Assembly (NCBI RefSeq): GCF_030247195.1
Contig: NC_080672.1
Location: 90,344,113 to 90,408,112, forward strand
DNA: 64,000 nt
Source of the DNA: Topomyia yanbarensis
Taxonomy: Eukaryota > Arthropoda > Insecta > Diptera > Culicidae
Reading direction: 5' to 3'
Part shown: in pieces, positions 1 through 11,443 of the stretch
How the letters are laid out: each line of letters opens with the position of its first letter
How positions within the stretch are numbered: position 1 is the first letter of the stretch
Translations under genes and position numbers: made by a program
The notes under the pieces: generated by a model
What the model was told of the DNA's origin: nothing
The model's input: only the letters and a program-made list of their open reading frames with translations
The model's database searches: none

Positions 1-410
1 TGCCTATCAAATAAACGAAATGAATAAAAAAAAAAAAAACTAGTCATTAGTGATCTATACCCGCAAATCCAAGAAATGTTGCACCCAATTAAATATGTAA
101 TATGTCATTCAGACATCAAAGGATTCCCAGTTTACATGAAAATTTGCTGTATGACCGCACTCTTCAACCCGCAATTCCGGAACCGGAAGTCCGATTAATT
201 AAAATAGCAGCTTATGGGAGTGTTTTACCGTGCATTTGAAACTAAGTTTGTGCAAATCGGTTCAGCTATCTCTGAGAAAATTGAGGGACTTTTTTTGACA
301 CACAAATACATCCACACAGACATTTTGCGATTTCGACGAACTGAATCGAATGGTATATGGCCTCGGTAGAAAAGTATAATTTTGAAATGATTGCATAGTC
401 TTTCTTTATA
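1..410 (+). repeat. Fragment of the GAGAAAGGC dispersed repeat
   Basis: Contains the recognisable internal module of a repeat seen several times in this window: a GACCGCACTCTTCAACCCG stretch, an AATAGCAGC-TATGGGA stretch, ACTAAGTTTGTGCAAATCGG, an ACACA-rich stretch, then a CGACGAACTGA-TCGAATGGTATATGG stretch. The end near position 400 is a decayed form of GCATAACCTTTCTATATGAG. Both ends are diverged, so this is an old copy. Class unknown; no coding capacity seen. Confidence 0.7.
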
Positions 411-544
411 TTATAATACACAAATAAATTTGAACGGTACAGAACAGCGTTATATCCTAAGAACGGTTGGTTTCAAAATCGTCCAATGAAGGACGTTCAT
501 TGAACCAACGTTGAAAGACGTACAATTAATCATTCAATAGACGG

Positions 545-900
545 CCATCGATGGACCCGTGTTGGGTTATACAAACCAGAATCTATCGTAATCCTGAGCA
601 GAATACCATCCGACTCCTGAGTAGGATTCCACAAGAATCTAGAAATGAATGTCAACAGAGCCTTGAAAGAAATCTTGAGAGAAATTTCATCTAAATTCAT
701 GAACAGAAAAACGGATAAGAATTCCATCCAAATATTAAGCTAGATTCCATTAGAATGCGAAAAAGGATTCAACCGGAATCCGAATCAGAATTCTGCAAAA
801 TAGTCAAGCAGAATCCTGTGAAAGATTACGTCAGAATCCTAAACAGAATTCCGTTAGAATCCTGAGAAGCATATCATCAGAATTTAAGGAAATACCAGAA
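545..900. repeat. Degenerate AGAATCC-type minisatellite
   Basis: Short irregular repetition of words such as CAGAATCC, AGGATTCC and TAGAATCC, in the form (C)AGAATCCTGA-N(8-15). Units are too diverged for a fixed period. The short minus-strand open frame here is a by-product of the repetition and is not called as a gene. Confidence 0.5.
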
Positions 901-2926
901 ACCAACTCTAGAATGGTAAAATGACATATTCACATAGAGCGCATTATTCATTGAGCGCGAAACACACGTATAACAGATTTTGTATTTTTGGTTTGTTCCA
1001 AAGTTTCGAGTGAGTAATTACCCACTTGAATATTTTCAACGGGGTAGTACTACCCGAACTACCCAGGTCATCCGCCGACCTTGTATAATTGTATGTGTTT
1101 TGAGTTTAGAAACGAATAATCGGTTCACTGAAAGAGATAATTAAAATAAAACATCAATAAATACGTCGGATGGAAACAATGAACACGCAAATGCAGCTTG
1201 CATTCTTATTTACCCAGCACCTAACCAGTTTGTATAACACAATTTTAGCATAGCACTCATCAAACAGTTGCTAACCATAACCCTCCGGACCGAAAAATGG
1301 TCCCCCTGATTCCGCCGCAGGGAAGCGTAATACAATGTTCTCGTTAATTGAAAATTAGATTACAACGTTTCCCCTTCTTCGCCTAAACTGCAACATTTTA
1401 CCTCTCGATTCAACATATTATTCATTGACGAAGCTGCTGGAAGTAGACGCCAGTTGATCTAATATCAACATATACGAATTTTTCTCAGTGACGCATAAAA
1501 CCGTTTTACCTAGCGTTGCAAAAATTCCCCCGCAAATCCTACAGCAAACGGAACCGTTCCGCGGAGACGGAAAAAAATTCCTCGCTCATTTCGGGTTTGT
1601 AATCCCATTGTAAGCAGTTGCAAAAGCAGCGCTTTTTTCCAACTCTCCGCCGTGGGTCGGAAAAATCCTACCCAATCCCTTGGCACTCATCAACCGAGCG
1701 TAGACTAAGCCGCTCCCTGCCCCGCCGCACCGGTTGATGTATCCTTTCGCCACCAGTTTTCTGTGGCCACGTGGAGCAGCATCGTTCCGTTGTTGAGTTC
1801 AGCGCTGGAGGAGGTCGGAAGAAAGTGGATTTAATAGTTGGATGAATTCCATTATTGCAGGCGACGCGAGAAATTTGAATGACGCTTTTATTCTCCGGTT
1901 CCCGTTGCGGGGGTAGTTTTTTTCAGTAAAGACGGACTTGTGCGACAACGTAATCCATGGAAGATTGCAGTTTCCAGGGGGGAAAAGTAAATAAAATGGG
2001 ACCGAGCGGAAAATTTTCCAACGAACATGCCATTTTTTCGCACTTAACTATCAACATTCTGGTTACTTTAAAATAGCTCAAGTAGGACAACAAATTGCCA
2101 CAGCTCCAAACTCACCATCGGATAGTCGTGGGTTTCGTTGCAACCGCCGCCGGTACCACCGAGGGCAGTTAAATCTTTCACACAGGACATCAATCTAGCG
2201 CTGAACTTTTTCCCAAGCGCTGATGCTGCAGCATCGCTTTTCCGTCCTTTTCCGGTAATTAATTAGAGCACAGAAAGTTTTATGATAACGAGAAAATCTA
2301 GCTCAGGCGTCAAGATAAATTGTTCTCGGGCGGCTGTGGTTCTGGTTCCGGTCACAAATTTAGTCGTTTTTTTATATCTCACAAATCGTGTTCATGCCTT
2401 TGGTGCGTTATCATTCATACAGTGCGACTTCCGGTGGGAAGCAACTAGCTGCAACGGAATGGAGCCGTCTTCCTCGATGGACACATTACGACGACGACGA
2501 CGACGACGCTGACGACGGCAACTGCAGTTCCGTTTTGTTCTGCGACTGACCAGTGTTGGAGCAGAAACAGCAGTCAGAGAATGCAATTGTACCCCGAAGG
2601 ATAAGGGTGTCCTGGTGCATTTGCCGACACAGATAGTATAACGGCCAAGATATCAACTGGGAAATTAACTCTTCCTCAATTAACACGGAGTGTTAAATTG
2701 CTCAGACATGGCGACCGTGGCTGTGCACCGGGATTGGACAATGAGCTGAACTGAACAAAACTTTAAAAGTTTTTTTTTGTGCGGGAACAGTATTCCTCGG
2801 GGGAGGAATAAATATATGTCCAACTAGAATATGTTCGGTTATCTACTAGATAACCAGTGGAGAATCTCTATATTTTAATGGATAGAACATTCTGTCAATT
2901 GTGATAAACAATGCAGTTATATGACA
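901..2926. other. Gene-free low-copy stretch with a short (ACG)n tract
   Basis: No transposon protein, tRNA or convincing exon is visible. Composition is more mixed than in the surrounding repeats. A (ACG)n trinucleotide tract at about 2489-2516 lies inside three short overlapping open frames; these look like microsatellite by-products. Ordinary intergenic or intronic DNA is the simplest reading. Confidence 0.5.
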
Positions 2927-3328
2927 TAGGGTGGTTTTGGTGAGCTCAAATTCGAAAATGAACTTGATGAAACTAAACTTGTCTTACCGCTTCTCGGAAT
3001 AAGTTAAATTTGGCTCTCAATGCTAGGAAATAAGTAGAAGAGCGGTTAGTAGCGGAATTATGGTTAAAATCGACACCTTAAGCTTAACACTTTTTCGGAG
3101 TTGCCACAAAACCAATAAAATTATAACTTTTATGCAAAATTCTTTTTCAGAAAATTCTTAACCGTTATGTATGCGACGCGGTACCCGGATACCTTTTTAA
3201 ATGCCAATTCACGAAATTCGTACGTTTTATCCATAGCTGGAAATTGAAACTTTGTGACATCTTAGAACTTCACTAAGTCAAGCTAAGGGGGTGAGTTAGG
3301 AGGGGCTCCTGAATTTTTTTACTACGTA

Positions 3329-3872
3329 ACAGGCCGACGTGGGTACCAGGGTACCCACGAAACTGAAATACCAATAACTAAGGTAATTTTCAATTGATTT
3401 TGATGCTTGTGGGTGTTTTGGATTCAAGAACTCATCCGCTTTTGGACTTGGTAAAAATGAATCGGGTTACTGTATCTCGTGGTTTTGGAACCATTTGGTG
3501 ATTTGATCCCGGAACGGACATTTCGGAGCAGGGTCCCGTGGGGCCGTGAGTGGCCATTCCATTCCAATTCCAATTTTTTAAATTGCCATAGGGTCTGTTA
3601 CGGGACCAGACTTCCGAGACAATTTGATGAGTTTTGATACTAATATTGCTAGGACATTATTAAAATTTACATATCATACCCTAGTACTAGAATATTACCC
3701 CGGAAAATCCGGATTACCTAGCACCAGATCTATTCATCCGGTTCAATTTTGTAAATCAAAAAGTGGACGAGTTCCTGAATCCAAAAAATCTAAAAGTGTC
3801 CAAATCGGATAAAGAAAACCATAGTTATGAGCATTTCAATTTGTGGGTACCCGGGTACCCACGTTGGCCTGT
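3329..3872. mobile_element. TA-flanked non-autonomous inverted-repeat element (MITE-like)
   Basis: Left end ACAGGCCGACGTGGGTACC is matched, inverted, by a right end GGTACCCACGTTGGCCTGT. Similarity continues inward for about 45 bp per side, and both ends carry a nearby duplicated GGTACCC block. A TA dinucleotide abuts each end, consistent with Tc1/mariner-type target sites. The interior has a 62-codon open frame with no recognisable domain, so the element would depend on a transposase made elsewhere. Superfamily is inferred from TA only. Confidence 0.65.
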
Positions 3873-4000
3873 TAAAGGTGTTTTTTTTTGTTGGCCACAT
3901 AACAGTTAACAAGACTTAATTTTTTCAGCGCTTTATAAAATTAATTTCATTAAAAATTATTGGTTGTAAAGAAAACAATGCGACTTTTTGTAGGCACGAC

Positions 4001-4761
4001 GGGTAAAACCGACACTCCATAGGGGTAAGATCGACAACTTATTTTCTCTTCCTATTATTAAATTTACTTTCTCTCCACTTTATTAAAATCTTTATCTTTA
4101 TTAAAAATGAGATATATGCGTGTTTAATAAAGTGTGAGTATGTATGATGCAAATATGTGTTTTTTATAGCTTCATCATGTAGGGAGGGGGAGAAAGTTCG
4201 AAACCGTGGTACTATAAATAAGAGTATTTTATGTTATAGGATTATTTCTTGATGTGAGTATTTCCAAATAATCCTTACGCACATCATTGCAACCTTAAGT
4301 GTCATTTTATTTCGCAAGAGAAGATTTGCAAGCGTTCTACGTTCTGATAATCGGATTCATTCACTTATAAGTGACATACAAACTAACTATCTATCTAAAA
4401 CTATCTTTCTCAGATTTGATTTTTCGGACTCTGATCATCAACGATCTATTGGGGTATACATAAGATCATTGTCTCATTGTGATAAAGTTCGTCTATGATA
4501 AACCAAGAGAACACTAGAAGTTCGGTTTGATGAGCTTTTTGTAGAAATAGCAAAAGATTCGATAGAATCAGATAAGCAAAAATTCCAATTTTTGATTTTT
4601 AAAGAGACTTACAAGAAATAAACACAATAAAAGTATTTCTGTGTATTTCTGCTATTACTATAGTATGCTAATAGTCTAATTGAAGTGTCACAAAGATCCC
4701 CAGCATTTTGTGATGAATCGCAAGTATACGTAACCATCTTAACAGCGTGTCGGTTTTACCC
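4001..4761. repeat. Possible MITE bounded by a 15-bp perfect inverted repeat
   Basis: GGGTAAAACCGACAC at the left end is repeated exactly inverted as GTGTCGGTTTTACCC at 4747-4761. A third, near-identical word (GTGTCGGCTTTACCC) occurs at about 5018-5032, so the true right boundary is ambiguous. The interior is AT-rich with no coding signal. No target duplication could be assigned. Confidence 0.35.
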
Positions 4762-5187
4762 TAACAGCGCACATTTTTTTTATAAAAGCTATTAAAAATA
4801 TTCAATTTCTCAAACTCGTCTTTAATGCACCTAGTTGATCATAGGAAAGATCGATATTAATAGGTACTGAAAAATGTGGTGATTTGAAAAGCTTTTGTTC
4901 GGTTATTCGGCGCACTAACTTAAATCCATTTTTTTCTTCAAATGCTCTCCATAAACGTACTAATAATAAAGTGTCATTATGAAATGAATAAAAATTTGAT
5001 TTCTAGGAAAAGTTGTGGGGTGTCGGCTTTACCCACAATTCCCCTACAGAAAACGAGAACACATCAACCTGACAAATATGCATTGAATCAGATTTAACAA
5101 TAATAATAGATCAAATATGAAGGAATGACAAGCGCGATATAAAAATTACATGACCATAGCGTCAATAGAAAAAATGGCAAACGACAG

Positions 5188-5258
5188 TACCGGGATTCGA
5201 GTCAACAAACGGCAACCCTTTACTTAGTGAGCACACCTTTTTACTAACTGGGCCATAC
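5188..5258 (-). repeat. tRNA-like sequence, probable head of a SINE
   Basis: Read on the minus strand, TGGCCCAGTTAG matches an RNA polymerase III A box (positions 5255-5244) and GACTCGAATCCC resembles a B box (5203-5192), about 40 bases apart as in tRNA genes. The stems do not fold into a clean cloverleaf by eye, so a working tRNA gene is unlikely. A tRNA-derived SINE head or tRNA pseudogene fits better. The tail toward lower coordinates is not defined. Confidence 0.4.
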
Positions 5259-5299
5259 CGACACCAAGTTCTCAATCGAAATATTGAATGGCTAGCATC

Positions 5300-6003
5300 C
5301 ACATATTTCCAGAAATTGACTTTTTGGCATTTTCTATAGTTTTAAGTAAGCCACGTGTTCTGCTATTTGAGAAACTTTTAAATTATTTAAGAATTAGTTA
5401 CGGAATTTGCCTTTCGATTTTGTCTTATTAAAGTCCGACACTAACTTACTGACAGAACTGTGCTAGCGCCGGATTTACGCTTGCTCTAAAAATAAAACCA
5501 CGATTTGTGTTTCGAAGAACCCCTTGTCATGCGTGATGGCCCCCCGAGTGTGACCAATTCATCAAAAAACCCTCAAGACGTTCTCCAATGCACTTGTTTT
5601 GCAAAATCATAACGCAAGACGCAAGACGGGTTTTGAAACTGGTCAAAAAATGTTCTCTTTGTCGGAATAACCAGCTCCTCGGAATACTGCGGGGTTTTAT
5701 GGATCGCAAGACAGGTTTGAAAACCGGTATGAAAGTTTTTCGCTTTTCGGAAAGGAAGGCAACCCCACTACCTATAACCATATATGCGGAACTACGGTCG
5801 TTTCTGGAAAGATGGCACCGGTTCCTAAAACTAAGCAAATTTTGTGATCGTTTCCAAAAAAGTTTGGTTGGAATGCGGCTGAGTACCATTATTTTGAAAT
5901 TCAATATTTGCAATGAAATAGAGGTTGTGGACGAAAAAATTAAAATTCTATTTTATTCTGTACAAAAAACCCCTAACAAAAGTATTTATTATTTCTGTCA
6001 TAT
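5300..6003. other. Unrecognised stretch with two overlapping antiparallel open frames
   Basis: A 139-codon plus-strand frame (5588-6007) and a 128-codon minus-strand frame (5527-5913) cover the same bases. Neither has a domain, signal peptide or motif that I recognise. No splice sites or promoter stand out. Such overlap usually means at most one is real, and probably neither. Confidence 0.3.
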
Positions 6004-6525
6004 TTAACCCCTTCATGCCCATGTTGTTTGTGGACAACAATGTTTTTAAACAGTTATAACTTTTGATTGAGACAAGATTTGCTCACAAACACAAGTAAGG
6101 CCAATAAATGTGACTATTGCCTTTCATTTGAGTATTAACAGTTACAAGGATCAGCTCTAGAACTGAAGTTATTGCAATTAGTTTGATTGGATTCCGATGA
6201 GCAGTGCCGCCAGGGACAGTTTACGTTGACGACGGAAAATGATTTTTTCATATATCTTTGTTATGTTAAAATGTCATTGAAAACTGATAAAACTCATCAA
6301 TTTATATTGTCTTTGGCTACGTTTTCCACGCAATTGAACTATTGTAAATATTCTAGGACAATTGAATTGAGCATTGGAAGGTAAAAATTGAGCAGCTTCT
6401 CGCGAGGGAAACACCTATCTTCATGAAAAAAAGATTTTTCGTGTTTCTTTATCCCACCGTTTTCAAGGAAAAATGGTTTTGAAGCCGTACATGCACTAGA
6501 AAAAAGTTGGACATGAAAAGGTTAA
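6004..6525. mobile_element. piggyBac-like MITE with TTAA ends, copy 1
   Basis: Starts TTAACCCCTTCATGCCCATG and ends with the inverted counterpart CATGAAAAGGTTAA. Each end is a TTAA tetranucleotide, the target site used by piggyBac transposases. It aligns through most of its length to the copy at 28741-29150; shared internal words include GCCAGGGACAGTTTACGTTGACGA. No transposase frame is present, so it is non-autonomous. The right end has drifted more than in the second copy. Confidence 0.7.
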
Positions 6526-6979
6526 AAATAGTTTTATAAAAGTCGTATATTATTATCAAATGGAACTTTTTGCGCAATAATATGAGACAAAATAGGTTTA
6601 GTCACCTGTTTGTATTAAACCTTCCAACCATAGTGTGTTGGCCACTTGACGCAAAATGAATATTTTTCTTTCAGAAATCTGTGATAGAACAGATATTTTT
6701 GAATTCCAAAACTAAATGATCATTTCAGTATGCTGATAACTAATTCAGGTCCATCAATGAAGTAGAAACACAGGATAATTATTGGGGCCGAGATTGTGAA
6801 AGAAACATCGGTTATTAACAATACATCACGTGCAACTTTATACTGCAAATATATTTATCTGAATTAGGTTATACACTTGTGTTATAATTTACGTACACTA
6901 TCGGTTTTTTCCACCGAATTCATGATCCACCCAACACGTGGAGAATTCAGGGCATAAATCCTAACCAAATTTTTGGTTC
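6526..6979. other. Gene-free AT-rich spacer
   Basis: No coding or repeat structure recognised apart from the palindrome AACCAAATTTTTGGTT at about 6962-6977, which sits directly beside the proposed LTR end and may be part of the insertion site. Confidence 0.4.
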
Positions 6980-7281
6980 TGTAAGTGTTTTAATAAGAAT
7001 AACAAATTAGTTTTAACACTACGAATTCACTGTTATTTCACTTACGATTTTAAACTAGAATAATAATTTTGGGTTTTATTGTAGCATTAATCACCTCCGT
7101 AGGGTTAAGGCATTTTAATTAGCACTAAGAAATTATTTCAATTTAGCTTTTAACTTCTCGACCGAGCTCGCAATCCTGGTCACATCAGATCCACTGACGT
7201 TTGACGTTTATTTCCGGCCTACACGCTGAACGCGCGTGCTTTTAGGCAGTGCGCCCAGCAGCAGCATCGTCCGCCGTAACA
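6980..7281 (-). mobile_element. Probable 3' LTR of the BEL/Pao element
   Basis: Read on the minus strand, this begins TGTTACGGCGGACG directly after the end of the integrase reading frame and ends AACACTTACA, giving TGT...ACA borders as in BEL/Pao LTRs. It contains AATAAA hexamers suitable for polyadenylation. About 300 bp is within the range for this superfamily. No 5' LTR lies in the window for comparison, so the outer border is a best estimate. Confidence 0.5.
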
Positions 7282-7289
7282 CTAGTCAC

Positions 7290-8259
7290 CGGTTCCAATG
7301 TTACCATCACCCTTTACAGCTGAGGCTGCCAGTTTAGCAATAGGTCTACGCAGCAAAACCTCCTCAGTTCACACAATGACTTGATGGATCCGACCGTCGC
7401 TCCCGACTATGAGCTCCAACACACGCCCCCGGATCAAGCTATTTCTCTTTCCATCGTCCACGACCAGCGCCAAGTCTCCAACTGCTACCATCTTCTTCTC
7501 ATCGAACCAGTTAGTCCTTTTCGTCAATGTCGGTAACATTTCCCTAATCCATCGCTTCCAGAAACAATCCAGCTCATGCTTCATTATGTGCCAAGAACTG
7601 CTGACAGCTTGCACATTACCAATATTCTCTGCAGCAGAGTTACGAATACCACTTGAGTACCCCAACAGAAAGTGGTTCGGGGTCAACGCTTCACTTTCTT
7701 CCGCATCCAAAGGTAGATAAGTTAGCGGTCGGTAGTTGACGATGCTTTCGGTTTCTGTGACGAGCCTAAGAAGCAAGTCGTCGTCCAGCTTCCGGTCGAA
7801 GTTGTACGAGTCCATCATCGCCTGTTTCACCGATCGCACCATGCGGTTCCACGCTCCGCCCATATGGGACGACAAAGAAGGGATGAACACCCACTTGGTT
7901 ACAGTACTGGTGGATGTTGCGGCAATATCCTGCTGGATCGCCTGCATCAGGATTCGTTGAGCGCCCTGGAAGTTAGTGCCGTTGTCTGTATGTATTGCTG
8001 CTGGAGCATCACGACGGCACATAAAACGACGAATAGATTTAATGCAGACGTCTGTCGAATGGCTATAGATTACTTCGCAATGTACTACTCGAATAGTGAG
8101 ACAGGTAAACAGAAAGATTCACCGTTTGGCGGTACTCCGCCCTATCTTCACCATCAATGACCCTTTTACTTTTTACTTTATTTTTATTTACGTGACTTTA
8201 AAAGTATTTTTTTTTTCATTCGTCACGCATCAATGACCCGAACAGATCCAGTCCGACAT
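7290..8259 (-). pseudogene. BEL/Pao polyprotein, integrase C-terminal part (broken)
   Basis: Minus-strand frame encoding the end of a BEL/Pao Pol polyprotein. Visible in order: VGLDLFGSL (first catalytic Asp region, 8240s), a frameshifted stretch of the core (about 8020-8200), HTDNGTNFQGA (second catalytic Asp, about 7975), then SSHMGGAWNRMVRSVK, where the family has the catalytic Glu, and a basic C-terminal tail reaching RRPIAKLA near 7320. The final Glu position reads Asn, and at least one frameshift and one stop break the frame, so the integrase would be inactive. The frame is continued toward its N-terminus at 11508-11757 and again at 13592-13862, because an R1 LINE landed inside it. The LTR follows immediately. 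Confidence 0.85.
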
Positions 8260-8273
8260 AGGTGGCTAGCCGT
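8260..8273. repeat. Left target-site duplication of the R1 LINE
   Basis: AGGTGGCTAGCCGT, extendable to ATAGGTGGCTAGCCGT (8258-8273). The same sequence follows the LINE 3' end at 11494-11507 and 13578-13591. A 14-bp duplication is the size known for R1-clade target-primed insertion. Confidence 0.85.
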
Positions 8274-9084
8274 ACCAGCAACCCGGCGCAACCGGGGCAG
8301 GGTGGCGTAAACCCCTGGACGCTGGTCACCAAGAAGAAGCCGGCACCGACACCGGAGGTACCGCGGCCCGCGAAGAAGGCCAAGGACAGAGGCGAGGCCT
8401 TGTGGTTAAAAACCGACAAGGACAAATACGCCGACGTCCTAAAGTCGATGAGGGCGGCCGAAAGCCTCTCGGCCCTTGGGCAAGACGTGCGTGAGACGCA
8501 ACAACACAGGAGAAATGCTTCTGGTGCTGAAGCGAGGCGCACAATCTAGTGCAGTGTACAAGGCCTTGGCCCAAGAGATCCTTGGTGAAGGCGCCCAGGT
8601 CAGGTCGCTAGGGGCGGAAATGACTCTCCAGTGCAAGCATCTGGACGAGTTCACGACCGCAGACGACGTCGTCGCAGCCGTCAAGGAGCAATGCGACGTG
8701 ACAATCGAGCGGGCCTCTGTGCGTTTTAGAGGGGGACCCTCTGGCACCCAAGTAGCCTACCTCAGGCTACTGAAGGCGGATGCCATAAAGGTAACCGAGA
8801 AAGGTAAACTGAAGATCGCCTGGTCGGTATGCCCAATTAGCATACCCCAGCCGCCTTCAGTGGATAGGTGCTATCGGTGCCTTGAGTCCGGCCATAAATC
8901 CTACGAGTGTAAGGGCATAGACAGGAGCAAACTATGTCGTCGCTGCGGCGAGGAGGGGCATAAGGAGCGGGGTTGTACTAAGGCGCACAAGTGCCTTATC
9001 TGCACCGCTAAGAAGCAAGCCCGTAATCATGCTATGGGCGGACCTTCGTGTCCCTTCGGTGAGGCAAATAAGAAGAAGCCGTGA
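8274..9084 (+). pseudogene. R1-type ORF1 (gag-like zinc-knuckle protein), truncated and frameshifted
   Basis: A nucleic-acid-binding ORF1 protein that packages the LINE RNA. The first part is rich in Pro and Lys (GGVNPWTLVTKKKPAPTPE) and a frameshift near 8490-8540 leads into EMLLVLKRGAQSS, which is typical of R1-clade ORF1. The C-terminus holds three cysteine knuckles: CYRCLESGHKSYEC, CRRCGEEGHKERGC and CLICTAKKQARNHAMGG-PSC. Total length is about 270 codons, roughly half the usual R1 ORF1, and there is no good start codon next to the left target duplication, so the 5' part is missing. Confidence 0.85.
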
Positions 9085-9437
9085 ACGTTACACAGCTAAA
9101 TCTTAACCATTGTGCAGCAGCCCAACAGCTGCTGTGGCAGTCGGTCTCGGAGTCGAAGACAGATGTCGCCCTCTTATCAGACCCGTACAACATCCCTGCC
9201 GGCAACGGCAATTGGGTGTCGGACGGGTCTGGAATGGTGGCAATCTGTACAACGGGACGGTTCCCGGTTCAAGAGGTAATACACTCCTCCGCCGAGGGTG
9301 TTGCGATTGCCAAGATCGATGGTGTGTTCTATTGCAGCTGCTACGCTCCACCAAGGTGGCCAATAGAACAGTTCAACCAGGTGATCGACAGGCTCTCGTC
9401 AGACCTAGTGGGCCGGAAACCTGTAGCCATACCCTGA
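9081..9437 (+). pseudogene. R1-type ORF2, N-terminal half of APE endonuclease
   Basis: Begins TQLNLNHCAAAQQLL, the normal start of an R1 APE-like endonuclease that nicks the target DNA. It continues through TDVALLSDPY (metal-site Glu of the family replaced by Asp in LLSDPY-type R1 elements) and FYCSCYAPPRW. It ends at a stop just after the VGRKPVAIP stretch, where the family continues into a GDFNA-type motif; here the next codons read DVNA beyond the stop. About 100 residues of the endonuclease, including the catalytic His, are deleted between 9440 and 9520. Confidence 0.75.
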
Positions 9438-9520
9438 GACGTTAACGCAGCAAGAGAGCGTGTTTCGACAACCTGTGTGAGAGTGCCAATGCGATTCCGT
9501 AGGGTGACGCCTACAGGATA

Positions 9521-11443
9521 GTGATGGCCAAGACCAAAGGGGGTTCTTCACCTCCAGAACGGTCTCCGGACCGGTTGGCGACGATTATCGAAATACTCTT
9601 CCCGTCTCGAGCCACAAGCTCCTGGCCACCTGCACTACGAGACAGTGCGGGCACGGCCGAAATGGTGGCTCCAGTGACGAATGAAGAACTACTCGCAGTG
9701 GCGAAATCCCTAGCAATGAACAAAGCTCCAGGGCCGGATGGAGTTCCAAACAACGCTCTCAAGGCAGCGATCATAGCGAACTCGAAAATGTTCAGGCTAG
9801 CTATGCAGAGATGCCTTGACGAGTGCCGTTTCCCCGATAGATGAAAAAGGCAGAAATTGGTGCTGTTGCCGAAGCCCGGGAAGCCGCCAGGCGACCCATC
9901 GGCGTACAGACCAATCTGTCTGATCGACACGACTGATAAATTGCTTGAGAGGATTATCCTCAACAGGCTAACCCCGTACGCAAAAAGTACGGACGGTCTG
10001 TCAAGCAACCAGTTTGGCTTTCGGAAGGATAAGTCCACAGTGGACGCTCTCAACTCAGTGATAAAGACTGCCGAGATAGCGATCCAACGAAAAAGGCGAG
10101 GCATTCGATACTGTGCGTTAGTGACACTTGACGTGAAAAACGCATTCAACAGCGCAAGCTGGGATGCGATCGCGCTCTCGTTACACCGGCTTAGCCTACC
10201 GGTGGGTCTGTACCGGATCCTGGAAAGTTACTTCCAGAACCGCGTACTGCTATACGAGACCGATGCCGGTCAGAAAAGGGTTCCGATTACCGCCGGAGTC
10301 CCGCAGGGCTCGATCCTAGGCCCGGTGCTATGTAATCTCATGTATGACGGGGTTCTGAGACTGAAGTTCCCTCCTGGGGTCAAGATCATCGGCTTTGCCG
10401 ACGACGTAAACTTGGAGGTCTACGGGGAGTTAATCCCTGAGGTAGAACTAACCACAGAACACGCGATTAACACGGTGGGGGAATGGATGAGCACGAGAGG
10501 CCTGGAGCTCGCTCATCATAAGACGGAGGTAGTTATCGCCATCAACCGCAAGTCAGCACAACATGTGGGAGAAGTCGCGATCACTTCACAGCGGAGTCTG
10601 AAGTCTCTCGGAGTCATTATAGACGACAAGCTGACCTTCGGCAGCCACGTCGACTATACATGTAAGAGAGCGTCGACTGCTGTTGCAGCTCTATCGAGGA
10701 TGATGTCCAACAGCTCAAAGGTGTGCGCCAGTAGACGTAGGTTACTGGCAGGCGTTGCCGTATCTATCCTCAGGTACGGCGGCTCGTCATGGTCAAGAGC
10801 ACTGAGGGTAACCAGTTACCTACAGAAACTGGAGAGAACCTACCGCGTGATGTGCCTCAGAGTGATATTTGCCTACCGCACGATATCACACGATGCATCC
10901 TGCGTGATAGCGAGCATGATGCCAGTCGGGCTGGTCATTCGGGAAGATGAGGAGTGCTTTGAGCTACGTGGAAATAGGGGAGCCCGCGAGCGCACCAGGG
11001 TGACCTCGGTCGCCAGATGGCAGCGTGAGTGGGACAACTCCTCGAAAGGTAGGTGGACCCACCGGCTGATACCTAACATGTCGAGCTGGGTGGGTAGACC
11101 CCATGGGGAAGTTCACTTCCATCTGACACAATTCCTGTCAGGCCATGGCTGCTTCCGACAGTACCTCCACAAGTTCGGGCACGCGGAGGTCCCAGTCTGC
11201 CTGGACTGCCCAGGTGTAGACGAAACTGCCGAACACATACTGTTCGTATGTCATCGGTTCGACGTCGAAAGAAGAGCAATGCTTAACGTCTGTGGCTGGG
11301 ACACAACCCCTGATACCCTTATTCAGCGGATGTGTCAATCGGTGGAGAAGTGGAACGCAGTCTCGGCTGCTACCACCCAGATTACCTGTAGGCTACAGGT
11401 AATCTGGCGAACCGAGCAACAGACGACGGGCACGGCTAACTAG
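9521..11443 (+). pseudogene. R1-type ORF2, reverse transcriptase and C-terminal zinc region
   Basis: RT that copies the LINE RNA at the nicked target. 9521-9844 encodes the N-terminal palm (NKAPGPDGVPNNALKAA) and ends in a stop and frameshift near 9843. 9857-11443 carries the rest: LPKPGKPPGDPSAYRPICLI, TLDVKNAFNSASW (motif A Asp), GVPQGSILGPVLCN, and the catalytic box GFADDVNLEVYG (both Asp present). The C-terminus has CLDCPGVDETAEHILFVC, the Cys-His region typical of R1. The RT core is well preserved, which implies a fairly recent insertion, but the split palm and missing endonuclease make it non-autonomous. Confidence 0.9.

Noticed and set aside
2392..2686. Arg/Ser-rich short frames around 2.5 kb
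   Set aside because: Created by the (ACG)n tract.
5527..6007. Overlapping 128- and 139-codon antiparallel frames
   Set aside because: No recognisable motif; the plus-strand frame runs into the TTAA MITE. Kept only as an unrecognised stretch.
7409..8160. Plus-strand frames opposite the Pao integrase
   Set aside because: Shadows of the minus-strand integrase, which has clear family motifs.
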